The notes beneath the pieces were generated by a model, which was given only the letters and a program-made list of their open reading frames with translations, did not search any database and was not told the origin of the DNA. Source: Pantoea sp. 18069 (GTDB lineage Bacteria > Pseudomonadota > Gammaproteobacteria > Burkholderiales > Burkholderiaceae_C). From it: 64,000 nucleotides of DNA. Shown here one piece after another: positions 35,265-44,498 of this stretch (its first letter is position 1; every line of letters begins with the position of its first letter). Position numbers and translations under genes: made by a program. The DNA is taken from assembly GCF_902706035.1 (NCBI RefSeq), contig NZ_CACSJA010000021.1, positions 37,309-101,308 of the forward strand, read 5' to 3'.

Positions 35265-36407
35265 CTATGGGGCAAGGACTTCAAGGCAGGGCTGTGCGTT
35301 CAATGTCGCATCGTGCAGCGCTGCTGGATGGGGCCTGTGCGTTACGGGCCAGACTCCGCCGGCATAGGCCTTTTCGAGTTGCGCAATGTATGGCGCTATG
35401 TCGTAGCCGGAGGATTCCAGCCATGCGTCGTTGTAATAGGTGTCTGTGTAGCGGTCGCCTGAATCGCAGGCGAGGGTGACGATGGAGCCGGCCTCGTTGC
35501 GCTTGGACATTTCACACGCCAGCTGCATGGCAACGTAAAAGTCGGTGCCTGTCGAACCACCATACCGACGTCCGACCAAGCGTTCCAGAAAGCGCATGGC
35601 CGCGTACGACGCCGGGTTGGGCACTTGCATCATGCGATCAATCACGTCGGGAACAAATGAGGGCTCCACCCGTGGTCGGCCGATTCCCTCGATGTCCGAG
35701 CCGCGGCTGCTGGAGATGGCTGCATCGCGGCTGTGAAAGTAGTCGTAAAAAACGGAGTGCTCGGGGTCCACAACGCACAGTTGAGTGGCATATCCTTGGT
35801 AGCGTATGTAGCGTCCTATGGTGGCGGAGGTTCCGCCGGTTCCAGCTCCGACCACCACCCACGTCGGTATCGGGTGAGGTTCACCGCGCATTTGCTGGAA
35901 GATGGATTCTGCGATGTTGTTGTTGCCACGCCAGTCGATGGCTCGCTCCGCATAGGTGAACTGATCCATGTAGTGGCCATTGCATTCGCGTGCCACCCGT
36001 TCGGCTTCTGCGTAGAGAAGTGATGCATTGCTGACGAAGTGGCAGCGACCGCCGTAGAACTCGATCTGCGCAATTTTTGCGGGTGATGTGCTGCGGGGCA
36101 TCACGGCAATGAATGGCAGGCCCAGAAGGCGCGCGAAATAGGCTTCGGACACCGCCGTGCTGCCTGAGGATGCCTCCACTACGGTGGTGCCTTCCCGGAT
36201 CCAGCCATTGCACAGTCCATAGAGAAACAGCGATCGTGCGAGCCTATGCTTGAGGCTGCCCGTGGGATGGGTCGATTCATCCTTGAGATAAAGCCTCACA
36301 TGCGGGGTGGCGGGTAGTTCCACCTGCATCAGGTGGGTGTCGGATGAACGCTGGGCGTCACGCTCGATACGACGCACTGCTTCAAGAACCCAGGTGCGAG
36401 TCATCAT
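35265..36407 (-). CDS. PLP-dependent cysteine synthase/desulfhydrase-family enzyme (Cds1-like)
   Basis: 380 aa, fold-type II PLP enzyme. The PLP lysine is K53 in TGSLKHRLA, the substrate loop is SSGSTAVS (80-87), and the phosphate-binding glycine loop is GTGGT (189-193). It resembles the Cds1 L-cysteine desulfhydrase group more than ordinary CysK. These enzymes eliminate from cysteine-like substrates to give sulfide and 2-aminoacrylate. The start ATG directly follows the stop of a RidA gene with no gap, and RidA deaminates 2-aminoacrylate, which supports a beta-elimination role. AAGGAG precedes the double ATG. Base composition is lower in GC than the core genes. Confidence 0.85.
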   Translation of the reverse strand: MMTRTWVLEAVRRIERDAQRSSDTHLMQVELPATPHVRLYLKDESTHPTGSLKHRLARSLFLYGLCNGWIREGTTVVEASSGSTAVSEAYFARLLGLPFIAVMPRSTSPAKIAQIEFYGGRCHFVSNASLLYAEAERVARECNGHYMDQFTYAERAIDWRGNNNIAESIFQQMRGEPHPIPTWVVVGAGTGGTSATIGRYIRYQGYATQLCVVDPEHSVFYDYFHSRDAAISSSRGSDIEGIGRPRVEPSFVPDVIDRMMQVPNPASYAAMRFLERLVGRRYGGSTGTDFYVAMQLACEMSKRNEAGSIVTLACDSGDRYTDTYYNDAWLESSGYDIAPYIAQLEKAYAGGVWPVTHRPHPAALHDATLNAQPCLEVLAP

Positions 36408-36815
36408 TCAGATCTCCTTGTTTGCAGGTGAGGGGGCGAGTGAAAGAACGGCATCGGCTTCGATGAGCGCTCCACGGGGCAAGGCCGCGACAGCCACGGA
36501 TGTACGTGCGGGGTAGGGCTTGCAAAAATACTCGCCCATCAGTGCATTGACCCTGGAGAAATGCGCTGGATCGGTCAGGTAGACCGTGACCTTGATGGCC
36601 TGGGCGAGCGATGCGCCCGCTGCGCGGCTCACGGCTTCAAGATTGCGAAAAACGCGGTGAATTTGTGCATCAATGCCCGTTTCCAACTGCATGGTGATGG
36701 GGTCGAGCGGAAGCTGGCCGGCAAGATATACCGTCTCGCTGGCTCGGATGGCTTGTGAATAAATGCCGATGGCGCTGGGTGCGTCGTCGGTAGAAATGGC
36801 TTGAATGGATGGCAT
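36408..36815 (-). CDS. ridA: RidA-family enamine/imine deaminase
   Basis: 135 aa. Typical RidA blocks: GIYSQAIRASETVYLAGQLPLDP, and near the C-terminus the substrate-binding arginine in YPARTSVAVAALPRGALIEADAV. RidA releases ammonia from reactive 2-aminoacrylate and related imines. It is the first gene of a two-gene operon with the PLP lyase and divergent from the LysR gene at 36943. Confidence 0.93.
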   Translation of the reverse strand: MPSIQAISTDDAPSAIGIYSQAIRASETVYLAGQLPLDPITMQLETGIDAQIHRVFRNLEAVSRAAGASLAQAIKVTVYLTDPAHFSRVNALMGEYFCKPYPARTSVAVAALPRGALIEADAVLSLAPSPANKEI

Positions 36816-36942
36816 GTCCCGTTGTTCCTATGGCGTATTTCCGTGAGCACATCCCTGTCTTGGGATGCAGAAATTGTTCCTGTGGCGGGGGTGATGTACA
36901 AACGGGCTTTCTCACAACCAGCATTTGTTAAATGCAAAAGCT

Positions 36943-37848
36943 ATGCACTACAGCCTGGTCGACATCAAGCTCTTCGTTGCCATCGCGGATGCGGGCAATG
37001 TGTCACGCGGCGCAGCGCATTGCTTTCTCGCGCCGTCATCGGCCAGCTTGCGCATCAAACAGCTGGAGGAAAGCCTTGGAACCCGGTTGTTTACACGGCA
37101 AGCACGCGGCGTATCGTTGACCCGCGCGGGACAGGTGATGCTTGAGCATTGCCGCCGCTGTCTCGCCGAACTCGAGCAGATGCATGCCAATCTGGCGCCC
37201 TATGCGCAGGGCGTGAAGAGCCATCTCACGCTGTTCGCCAACAGTACGGCGATCGCGTCCTATTTGCCGGAAGACCTGTCGGTTTTTTTGCTCGCATACC
37301 CCGCAGTGCGCGTGTCCTTGGAGGAGCGACTCAGCCACGAGATTGTCGCGGCCGTTGCTGAAGGCAGAGCAGACATCGGCGTCGTCACCTGGAGCGAAGA
37401 GCATCCCGACGTGAAATTCTGGCCCTACCATGAAGATGAGCTCATCATCGTGGCGCCTGTGGCAACAGACCTTGGGCAGGATGGCAAGGTGCGGTTTGTC
37501 GAGTGCCTCGCTCACCCCATCATCTCCTTGGCCAGTGGAACGGCAATCCACACTTTTCTCGTCGGCAAGGCTGCGGCCCTTGGCTACCCGATTGATGTTC
37601 GCATACAGGTAGCGGGTTTTTCCGCTGTCATCGCGCTCGTCTGCTCAGGGGCCGGGATCGCCATCGTGCCGCGCTCGGTGATGCGCAATTTGCACAACGA
37701 GCGGGTAAAAACACTGTCCCTGCAGGAGCCTTGGGCCATGCGGCATCTGGCCGTGTGCGCCAGAAGCGATGAAAAACGGCTGTCGGTTCACGCACAGGCC
37801 TTGCTGCACCAGTTGCGGCACCCGCCCTCCTGTTCCGACGTCGCCTGA
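36943..37848 (+). CDS. LysR-family regulator
   Basis: 301 aa starting at ATG 36943; a TTG at 36925 is less likely. The helix-turn-helix spans about residues 15-45 (GNVSRGAAHCFLAPSSASLR). The ligand domain contains VEEGRADIG-like VAEGRADIGVVTW and CSGAGIAIVPRSV. It is divergent from the ridA-lyase pair (127 bases between) and upstream of the URO-D-like and Bug genes, so it can control both directions. It lies in the lower-GC island. Confidence 0.9.
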   Translation: MHYSLVDIKLFVAIADAGNVSRGAAHCFLAPSSASLRIKQLEESLGTRLFTRQARGVSLTRAGQVMLEHCRRCLAELEQMHANLAPYAQGVKSHLTLFANSTAIASYLPEDLSVFLLAYPAVRVSLEERLSHEIVAAVAEGRADIGVVTWSEEHPDVKFWPYHEDELIIVAPVATDLGQDGKVRFVECLAHPIISLASGTAIHTFLVGKAAALGYPIDVRIQVAGFSAVIALVCSGAGIAIVPRSVMRNLHNERVKTLSLQEPWAMRHLAVCARSDEKRLSVHAQALLHQLRHPPSCSDVA

Positions 37849-38056
37849 AGAACACCCACGGCCCGGCCATCGTTGGCAAGCCTTTGTCTTTGACAAAGCG
37901 AGCTTTTGAATTAACTCGTTTGTCCCTGGTTGTGCTCCATGAAAAACTGCCTGCATCTCAACCCTGTTTAAGAACTGTTGGAGCCAGCCGTCCTGAAAGG
38001 GACGGCGCATTGTGCGCGGATCTTCCAGTTTGGCGACAAAAACCAAAGGGACAGCT

Positions 38057-39067
38057 ATGCAGTCAATGAATCACTGGCAGCGCATCGAAGCAGCGATTAA
38101 CGGCGAACCCACTGATCGCCCGCCGGTCGCCCTGTGGCGCCATTTCCCGGACGATGATCAGCATTCCGACAAGCTGGTGGCTCACACGCTGCAGTGGCAG
38201 GAAAAATGGCAATTCGATCTCGTGAAATTCATGCCTTCGGGAACCTATGGTGTCGAGGACTGGGGCGCGATCAGCGGGTACAGGGGGGCGGCCAATGGTG
38301 CGCGTGAAGTGATCCAGCCGGCCGTCGTGCGTACCGAAGATTGGCGACGCGTTGTGCCTCTCGATGTTCGTCGCGGAGCCTATGGTCGGCAAAATGAGGC
38401 GCTGGCTGCCGCGGCCAAGGTCTTGAAGGGGCAGGTACCGTTGCTGCAGACGGTTTTCAGCCCGCTGACGACCGCCCGGAAGATGTCCACCGAAAAAATG
38501 TTTGCTGACCTGCGGCGCTTTCCGGATGAACTGGAGCGTGCGCTGATGGTCATCACCGACGTCACGATCCGCTTTGCGCTGGATGCATTGGCGCAGGGCG
38601 CCCATGGTGTGTTCTTCGCAACGCAACTGGCATCGCATCGTCTGCTGACGACGGCAGAGTATGAGCGCTTTGGCAAGCGTTACGATTTGCAGGTCTTCAA
38701 GGCGCTGCGTGGAAAATCCCGACTCAACATGCTGCATGCGCATGGTGATGACATCATGTTCGATCTGCTCTCGGATTATCCGACGGAGATGTTCAACTGG
38801 CATGACCGCTTGACTGATCCGACGATTGCACAGGCCGCGGAGTGTTTTCCGCAGTTGCTCGTGGGCGGTATCAATGAACATGGCACGTTGATGCATGGGA
38901 GCGAGCAGGAAATCGAAAACCAGGTGCATGAAGCACTCTCACAGACGGGCGGTCGTCGCCTGATGATCGGTCCCGGCTGCGTGTTGCCGGTGGCTGCCAG
39001 GGATGCGAGCATTCGAGCCGTTGTGCGTGCCGCCCACCAATTCAAGGAAAGTTCGGTGTGCATCTGA
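38057..39067 (+). CDS. Uroporphyrinogen decarboxylase-family protein (methyltransferase-like)
   Basis: 336 aa from ATG 38057 (AAAGGGA upstream; the frame is open back to 38012 without a better start). URO-D fold signs are TDRPPVALWRHF near the start, LHAHGDD in the middle and IGPGCVLP near the end. Conserved residues of true HemE are not evident. The family also holds corrinoid and CoM methyltransferases (MtaA, CmuA). There is no corrinoid protein gene beside it. With a Bug receptor 42 bases downstream it is likely catabolic; demethylation or decarboxylation of an imported acid is a guess. Confidence 0.75.
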   Translation: MQSMNHWQRIEAAINGEPTDRPPVALWRHFPDDDQHSDKLVAHTLQWQEKWQFDLVKFMPSGTYGVEDWGAISGYRGAANGAREVIQPAVVRTEDWRRVVPLDVRRGAYGRQNEALAAAAKVLKGQVPLLQTVFSPLTTARKMSTEKMFADLRRFPDELERALMVITDVTIRFALDALAQGAHGVFFATQLASHRLLTTAEYERFGKRYDLQVFKALRGKSRLNMLHAHGDDIMFDLLSDYPTEMFNWHDRLTDPTIAQAAECFPQLLVGGINEHGTLMHGSEQEIENQVHEALSQTGGRRLMIGPGCVLPVAARDASIRAVVRAAHQFKESSVCI

Positions 39068-39109
39068 GCTTGCTAGGGTGCTACTGAAAATTATTCAATG
39101 AGGCAAACC

Positions 39110-40093
39110 ATGCGAAATTCTCTCTCTTCTGTTGCATTGACCTGGATGCTTGCCACTGGTTTGACGGCGCCTGCCTTGGCGGCCGAATGGCCCGCCGCCG
39201 ATAAGCCCATACAGATCATTGTTCCAGCACCTGCTGGTGGTGGCACAGGTGATGCGATTGCGCGCCTGGTTGCCGATCGCCTGGGGAAAAGGCTGAAGAC
39301 CGCCGTGATTGTGGACAACCGGGGTGGGGCCAACGGCAACATTGGTGCGGCGGCTGCAGCGGCGGCTCCCGCCGACGGATACAGATTGCTGTTCTCCTGG
39401 GCCGGAACCCTCGCTGTCAGCCCCCATCTTTTTCGCAACCTGCCCTTTGATCCGCAGAAAAGCTTTGCCCCCATTGCCCTGGTTGCCGATGTGCCTAACA
39501 TCCTGGTCGTCAACAATGCGCTTCCCGCGCACGACCTGACAGAGTTTGTCCATTTCGCGAAGAGCCATCCTGGAAGCCTGAATTTCGGATCCTCGGGCAA
39601 TGGCAGTTCCATGCATCTGGCAGGGGAGCTTTTCAAGCGAGAAACGGGTGTGCAATTGGTCCATGTGCCCTATGCCGCGCCTGGGCAGGCCGTAACGAAT
39701 CTGATGGCCAATGAGATACAGGCGATGTTCCAGCTCGTGCCTGGAGTGGTTGGACAGGTGAAGGCTGGAAAGCTGCGGGCCTTGGCGGTCATGTCGCCAT
39801 CGCGTTCTCAAGCGCTGGCGGATGTTCCTACGACCACGGAACTCGGGTATCCGAAGTTGCAGTCATCGACATGGTTCGCGTTGCTTGCACCCAAGGGAAC
39901 GCCGACAGCAATCCTTGATCGCCTCAATGCAGAAATCAACGATATCCTGCTCGAGCCCGATGTGGCAAAAAGTCTGACCAGCATGGGCGCGATGCCGCTT
40001 GGGGGCTCGCGTCTGGCCCTTGCCGATCATCTTGCGGTCGAGATTTCCAAATGGGGCCGTGTGATCAAGGAGAGCGGCATCCAGAATCAGTAG
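39110..40093 (+). CDS. Bug-family tripartite tricarboxylate transporter receptor
   Basis: 327 aa from ATG 39110, preferred over ATG 39098 because GAGG lies eight bases before it. The signal peptide ends at ALA (about residue 22). Bug blocks: KPIQIIVPAPAGGGTGDAIA, VDNRGGANGNIG, VPYAAPGQAVTNLMANEIQ and APKGTP. It lacks adjacent TctAB genes, like the other four receptors in this window. The ligand pocket loop AAPGQA differs from the more common KGxGxA. Confidence 0.92.
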   Translation: MRNSLSSVALTWMLATGLTAPALAAEWPAADKPIQIIVPAPAGGGTGDAIARLVADRLGKRLKTAVIVDNRGGANGNIGAAAAAAAPADGYRLLFSWAGTLAVSPHLFRNLPFDPQKSFAPIALVADVPNILVVNNALPAHDLTEFVHFAKSHPGSLNFGSSGNGSSMHLAGELFKRETGVQLVHVPYAAPGQAVTNLMANEIQAMFQLVPGVVGQVKAGKLRALAVMSPSRSQALADVPTTTELGYPKLQSSTWFALLAPKGTPTAILDRLNAEINDILLEPDVAKSLTSMGAMPLGGSRLALADHLAVEISKWGRVIKESGIQNQ

Positions 40094-40104
40094 CAATGGC
40101 TGTT

Positions 40105-40390
40105 TGGAAAGAAAGGGCAGGGTTGTGGACCGTGAAGAATCTCTTGGTTCATCCGCTGCAGCACGGACAGCTTGAACTTGAATTTCTTGCGCAGCGCCTG
40201 CGTGCTGCTCGTTGCCTGCGATCCCACCTTCAATCATGGCCTTGTGCACGCCGTGCCTGACGGTCAGAGCGTTGACTCCTTCGAGACCTGACAGATATCT
40301 CAGAACGATGGCTCGCCTGAACCCCTCGCCATATTCGCCATGAAAAACTCCCCAAGAGCTGGATGGGTGTCCAACTTTTGGGGAGCAGTG
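40105..40390 (-). mobile_element. IS3-family (IS150-group) remnant: inverted repeat and broken orfA
   Basis: On the minus strand, CTGCTCCCCAAAAGTTGGAC near 40370-40387 matches the terminal inverted repeat of IS150-group elements. After it comes an orfA start (MANM..., frameshifted) leading into the helix-turn-helix segment EGFRRAIVLRYLSGLEGVN. In another frame is ALRKKFKFKLSVLQRMNQE, the second orfA block. At least two frameshifts and an internal deletion are needed to join them, and orfB is absent. The piece fills most of the gap between the Bug gene and gyrB. Confidence 0.75.
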
Positions 40391-40507
40391 CAGAAGCGGC
40401 TGTTTTTATGGAAGATGTGATGGGCCTTGCAGCAGATTCCTGGCGGATGGCCATAGGGCTTAAACCCCAGCCTTGCCTACCAGCACCCCGCTCGTTGCAT
40501 CACCCCC

Positions 40508-43117
40508 TCAAACGTCAATATTCCCCGCCCGCAGCGCATTGTTCTCGATGAAGTGGCGGCGAGGTTCGACCTCATCGCCCATCAGCATGGTGAACACGCG
40601 ATCGGCTTCGATGGCGTCATTGACCTGAACCTGCAGCAGGCTGCGCACGTTCGGGTCCATGGTGGTTTCCCACAGCTGGGCCGGGTTCATTTCGCCCAGG
40701 CCCTTGTAGCGCTGGCGGCTGGTCGTGCGTTCGGCTTCGGACAGCAGCCATTGCATGGCCTGGCGGAAGTCGCCCACCTTTTCCGACTTGGCCTTGTCGC
40801 CTTCGCCGCGCATGGCCTTGGCGCCTTCGGACAGCAGGCCGTTGAAGTGCTGGGCTTCGTCCGCGAGGGCGGCGTAGTCGTGGCTGCGCACGAAGTCCTG
40901 CGTGAGGATGGAGCTCTTGATGTTGCCGTGGTGGTGGCGGCTGATGCGCAGCACCGGGTTGTCGGTCTGCGGGTCAATTTCGCCGGCCACTTCGGCGGGC
41001 ACGCCGGTGGTGGTGAGTTCGCGCAGCTTGGCTTCCAGGATGGGAGCGCAGGCCTGGGCTTCCTCGAGGGTGTCGAGCTTGATCTGCACGCCGTCGGCGA
41101 TGGCGCGCAGGGCTTCGGCGTCCATGAAGGCCGACAGGCGCTCGATCACCGATTCGGCGGCCAGGTGCATGTAGGCCAGCTTGGCCAGTTCTTCGCCTTC
41201 GAGCGTGCGCGGCTCGGCGCCGCCGGTGGTGACGCTGGCGTGGTTGAGCGCGATGCGCAGCAGGTAGCTGTTGAGCGCCGGGCCGTCCTTGAGGTAGAGC
41301 TCTTCCTTGCCGCTCTTGACCTTGTACAGCGGCGGCTGGGCGATGTAGATGTGGCCGGCTTCGACCAGCTCGGGCATCTGGCGGTAGAAGAAGGTCAGCA
41401 GCAGCGTGCGGATGTGGGCGCCGTCGACGTCGGCGTCGGTCATGATGATGATGCGGTGGTAGCGCAGCTTGGCGGGGTCGAAGTCGTCGCTGCTGCTCTT
41501 GCCCGATTCGGCGCTGGCCTTGCCGATGCCGGTGCCCAGGGCCGTGATCAGCGTGATGATTTCCTGGCTCGCGAGCAGCTTTTCGTAGCGCGCCTTCTCG
41601 ACGTTCAGGATCTTGCCGCGCAGCGGCAGGATGGCCTGGAACTTGCGGTCGCGGCCCTGCTTGGCGGAGCCGCCGGCGGAGTCGCCCTCGACGATGTAGA
41701 TTTCGCACAGCGCCGGGTCTTTTTCCTGGCAGTCGGCGAGCTTGCCGGGCAGGCCCATGCCGTCGAGCACGCCCTTGCGGCGCGTCATTTCACGCGCCTT
41801 GCGCGCGGCTTCGCGGGCGCGCGCGGCTTCGATGATCTTGCCGCAGAGGATCTTGGCGTCGATGGGGCGCTCCTGCAGGAAGTCGGACAGCGTCTTGGCG
41901 ACGATGTCTTCCACCGGCGCGCGCACTTCGCTGGACACCAGCTTGTCCTTGGTCTGGCTGGAGAACTTGGGCTCGGGCACCTTGACGCTGAGCACGCAGC
42001 ACAGGCCTTCGCGCATGTCGTCGCCCGTGACTTCGACCTTGGCCTTCTTGGCCAGCTCGTTTTGCTCTATGTACTTGCCGATGACGCGCGTCATCGCCGC
42101 GCGCAGGCCCGTGAGGTGGGTGCCGCCGTCACGCTGCGGGATGTTGTTGGTGAAGCACAGCACCTGTTCGCTGTAGCCGTCGTTCCACTGCATGGCGACT
42201 TCGACGCCGATCTCGGTGCCGGGAATGCCGCCATAGGATTCTGCCGGGCGCGTGCCCGTGGCATAGAACGCCGTGGGGTGCAGCACCTTCTTGGTGGCGT
42301 TGATGAAGCCGACGAAGCCGCGCACGCCACCGGCGCCGGAGAAGTCGTCTTCCTTGCCCGAGCGTTCGTCCTTGAGGCGGATGCGCACGCCGTTGTTCAG
42401 GAAGGACAGCTCGCGAAGGCGCTTGGCCAGGATGTCGTAGTGGAAATCGTTGTTCTGCGTGAAGATCTCGGTGTCGGGCAGGAAGTGCACCTTGGTGCCG
42501 CGCTTGTCGCTGGGGCCGATGATGCGCATCGGCGAGACTTCGACGCCGTTGATGACTTCCAGCGGCCGGTTCTGGACAAAACCACGCGCGAAGTCGATTT
42601 CGTAGGCCTGGCCTTCGCGGCGCACGGTGAGCTTGAGCCAAGACGACAGCGCATTCACGCAGGACACACCCACGCCGTGCAGGCCGCCCGAGACCTTGTA
42701 GCTGTTCTGGTTGAACTTGCCGCCGGCATGCAGCTCGGTCAGCGCGATTTCAGCGGCCGAGCGCTTGGGCTCGTGCTTGTCGTCCATCTTCACGCCTGTG
42801 GGAATGCCGCGGCCGTTGTCGATCACCGATAGGGAATCGTCGGCATGGATGGTGACCAGAATGTCGTCGCAGTGGCCGGCCAGCGCTTCGTCGATGGAGT
42901 TGTCCACGACTTCGAAGACCAGGTGGTGCAGGCCCGTGCCGTCGGAGGTATCGCCGATGTACATGCCGGGGCGCTTGCGCACCGCTTCCAGGCCTTCGAG
43001 GATCTGGATCGCGCCTTCGCCGTAGCCTTCGCTGGCGCCGGCCTGCTGGGCGTCGATCTTGTGGGCCGGCTCGATCGAGTCGCCTTGGGGTTCGGGCAGC
43101 GTTGTGTCAGCGGTCAT
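40508..43117 (-). CDS. gyrB: DNA gyrase subunit B
   Basis: 869 aa, a usual length for betaproteobacterial GyrB. The GHKL ATPase part has EVVDNSIDEALAG and GGLHGVGVSCVNALS; the Toprim part has EGDSAGGSAKQGRD and the metal-binding TDADVDGAHI; the C-terminus has QRYKGLGEMNP. It introduces negative supercoils with GyrA, which is not in the window. It follows dnaN in the conserved dnaA-dnaN-gyrB order. Confidence 0.98.
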   Translation of the reverse strand: MTADTTLPEPQGDSIEPAHKIDAQQAGASEGYGEGAIQILEGLEAVRKRPGMYIGDTSDGTGLHHLVFEVVDNSIDEALAGHCDDILVTIHADDSLSVIDNGRGIPTGVKMDDKHEPKRSAAEIALTELHAGGKFNQNSYKVSGGLHGVGVSCVNALSSWLKLTVRREGQAYEIDFARGFVQNRPLEVINGVEVSPMRIIGPSDKRGTKVHFLPDTEIFTQNNDFHYDILAKRLRELSFLNNGVRIRLKDERSGKEDDFSGAGGVRGFVGFINATKKVLHPTAFYATGTRPAESYGGIPGTEIGVEVAMQWNDGYSEQVLCFTNNIPQRDGGTHLTGLRAAMTRVIGKYIEQNELAKKAKVEVTGDDMREGLCCVLSVKVPEPKFSSQTKDKLVSSEVRAPVEDIVAKTLSDFLQERPIDAKILCGKIIEAARAREAARKAREMTRRKGVLDGMGLPGKLADCQEKDPALCEIYIVEGDSAGGSAKQGRDRKFQAILPLRGKILNVEKARYEKLLASQEIITLITALGTGIGKASAESGKSSSDDFDPAKLRYHRIIIMTDADVDGAHIRTLLLTFFYRQMPELVEAGHIYIAQPPLYKVKSGKEELYLKDGPALNSYLLRIALNHASVTTGGAEPRTLEGEELAKLAYMHLAAESVIERLSAFMDAEALRAIADGVQIKLDTLEEAQACAPILEAKLRELTTTGVPAEVAGEIDPQTDNPVLRISRHHHGNIKSSILTQDFVRSHDYAALADEAQHFNGLLSEGAKAMRGEGDKAKSEKVGDFRQAMQWLLSEAERTTSRQRYKGLGEMNPAQLWETTMDPNVRSLLQVQVNDAIEADRVFTMLMGDEVEPRRHFIENNALRAGNIDV

Positions 43118-43245
43118 TGGGAAAAGCCTTGCGATCCGGAGGAAACGAAGTTTCCAGAAAATTCAATGGAGTAGTAACGGCGGCAAATGCTGTGGACAAC
43201 AGGCATTTGCCGCGCGAGGGGTCACGATGCGTTGGGCCTGGCGGC

Positions 43246-44364
43246 TCAAATGCGCATCGGCATGACGACATATTTGAAGAACTCGTTGCCGGGGATGGTC
43301 AGCAGCGCGGAGCTGTTGCCGTCGGCGAGGTCGATCTTCACCATGTCCTGGCCCATGTTGGTCAGTGCGTCGATCAGGTAGGTCACGTTGAAGCCGATTT
43401 CAATCGTGTCGCCGCCGTAGTCGATGTCGAGTTCGTCCACGGCCTCTTCCTGCTCGGCGTTGTTCGACGCCACGCGCAGCGTGCCGGGCTCGAGCGTGAG
43501 GCGCACGCCCTTGAACTTGTCGCTGGTCATGATGGCGGTGCGCTGCAGGCTGGCGAGCAGCGGCGCGCGGCCCAGGGTCACGCTGTTGCTGTGGTTCTTG
43601 GGAATCACGCGGTTGTAGTCGGGGAACTTGCCCTCGACCAGCTTGGTCACGAATTCCATGCCGCCGAACGTGAACTTCGCCTGGTTGTTGGCGAACTGCA
43701 TCTCGATGTGGGGCTGGTTGTCGCCGCCCACGTCGGACAGCAGGCGCTGCAGCTCGAGCACGGTCTTGCGCGGCAGGATGACTTCCTGCTTGGGCACTTC
43801 GACGTCGAGCGTGGCGCTGGAGAACGCGAGGCGGTGGCCGTCGGTCGCGACCAGGCTCAGCGTCTTGCCTTCGGCGACGAACAGGATGCCATTGAGGTAG
43901 TAGCGGATGTCCTGCACGGCCATCGCGAACGAGACCTGGCCCAGCAGGTCCTTGAGGACCTTCTGCGGCACGCTGAACGACGGGCCGAAAGCGGCCGCTT
44001 CCTGTACCAGCGGAAAGTCTTCGGCGGGCAGGGTCTGCAGCGTGAAGCGGCTCTTGCCGCCCTTGAGCAGAATCTTGTTCTGGCTGGTTTCCAGCGCCAC
44101 GGTCTGGTCGCCGGGCATGGTCTTGAGAATGTCGATCAGCTTGCGCGCGCCCACGGTGGTCGTGAAGTCGCCGGTGTCGCCGCCGAGTTCGGCGGTGGTG
44201 CGGATCTGGATCTCGAGATCGCTGGTGGTGAGCTGCAGCGCGTTGCCGGTCTTGCGGATCAGCACATTGGCCAGGATGGGCAGTGTGTGACGGCGTTCGA
44301 CGATGCCGGACACCGACTGCAGAACTGCGAGAACCTTGTCTTGTGTTGCCTTCAGGACGATCAT
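43246..44364 (-). CDS. dnaN: DNA polymerase III beta sliding clamp
   Basis: 372 aa, starting MIVLKATQDKVLAVLQSVSG and ending VVMPMRI, both characteristic of beta clamps. Three clamp domains of about 120 residues each fit the length. It tethers the replicative polymerase to DNA. It lies 134 bases after dnaA and 128 before gyrB on the same strand. A weak DnaA-box-like TGTGGACAA lies in the dnaN-gyrB gap at 43191. Confidence 0.98.
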   Translation of the reverse strand: MIVLKATQDKVLAVLQSVSGIVERRHTLPILANVLIRKTGNALQLTTSDLEIQIRTTAELGGDTGDFTTTVGARKLIDILKTMPGDQTVALETSQNKILLKGGKSRFTLQTLPAEDFPLVQEAAAFGPSFSVPQKVLKDLLGQVSFAMAVQDIRYYLNGILFVAEGKTLSLVATDGHRLAFSSATLDVEVPKQEVILPRKTVLELQRLLSDVGGDNQPHIEMQFANNQAKFTFGGMEFVTKLVEGKFPDYNRVIPKNHSNSVTLGRAPLLASLQRTAIMTSDKFKGVRLTLEPGTLRVASNNAEQEEAVDELDIDYGGDTIEIGFNVTYLIDALTNMGQDMVKIDLADGNSSALLTIPGNEFFKYVVMPMRI

Positions 44365-44498
44365 GTCAACCTTTAGTAAATGGGGGTACGGTCGCTGCTA
44401 CTGTGCGATTTATAGGGGTTGGGCCCTCGCGCCACCCCACCGCATATTTTGCCCTGTCGCGCAGCATTTCTGGGAGTGGATCGCGAGGGCGTTGCGCC

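Noticed and set aside
35265..36407. Ordinary cysteine synthase CysK or CysM
   Set aside because: Length, sequence around K53 and direct pairing with RidA fit the Cds1-type desulfhydrase group better.
40348..40385. CTCCCCAA/TTGGGGAG hairpin as a gyrB terminator
   Set aside because: It has no T-run and its right arm lies within the IS150-type terminal repeat; the position relative to orfA explains it better.
40553..42832. A 759-codon open frame on the plus strand inside gyrB
   Set aside because: Antisense of a conserved essential gene; no known motif and biased composition (Ala, Val, His).
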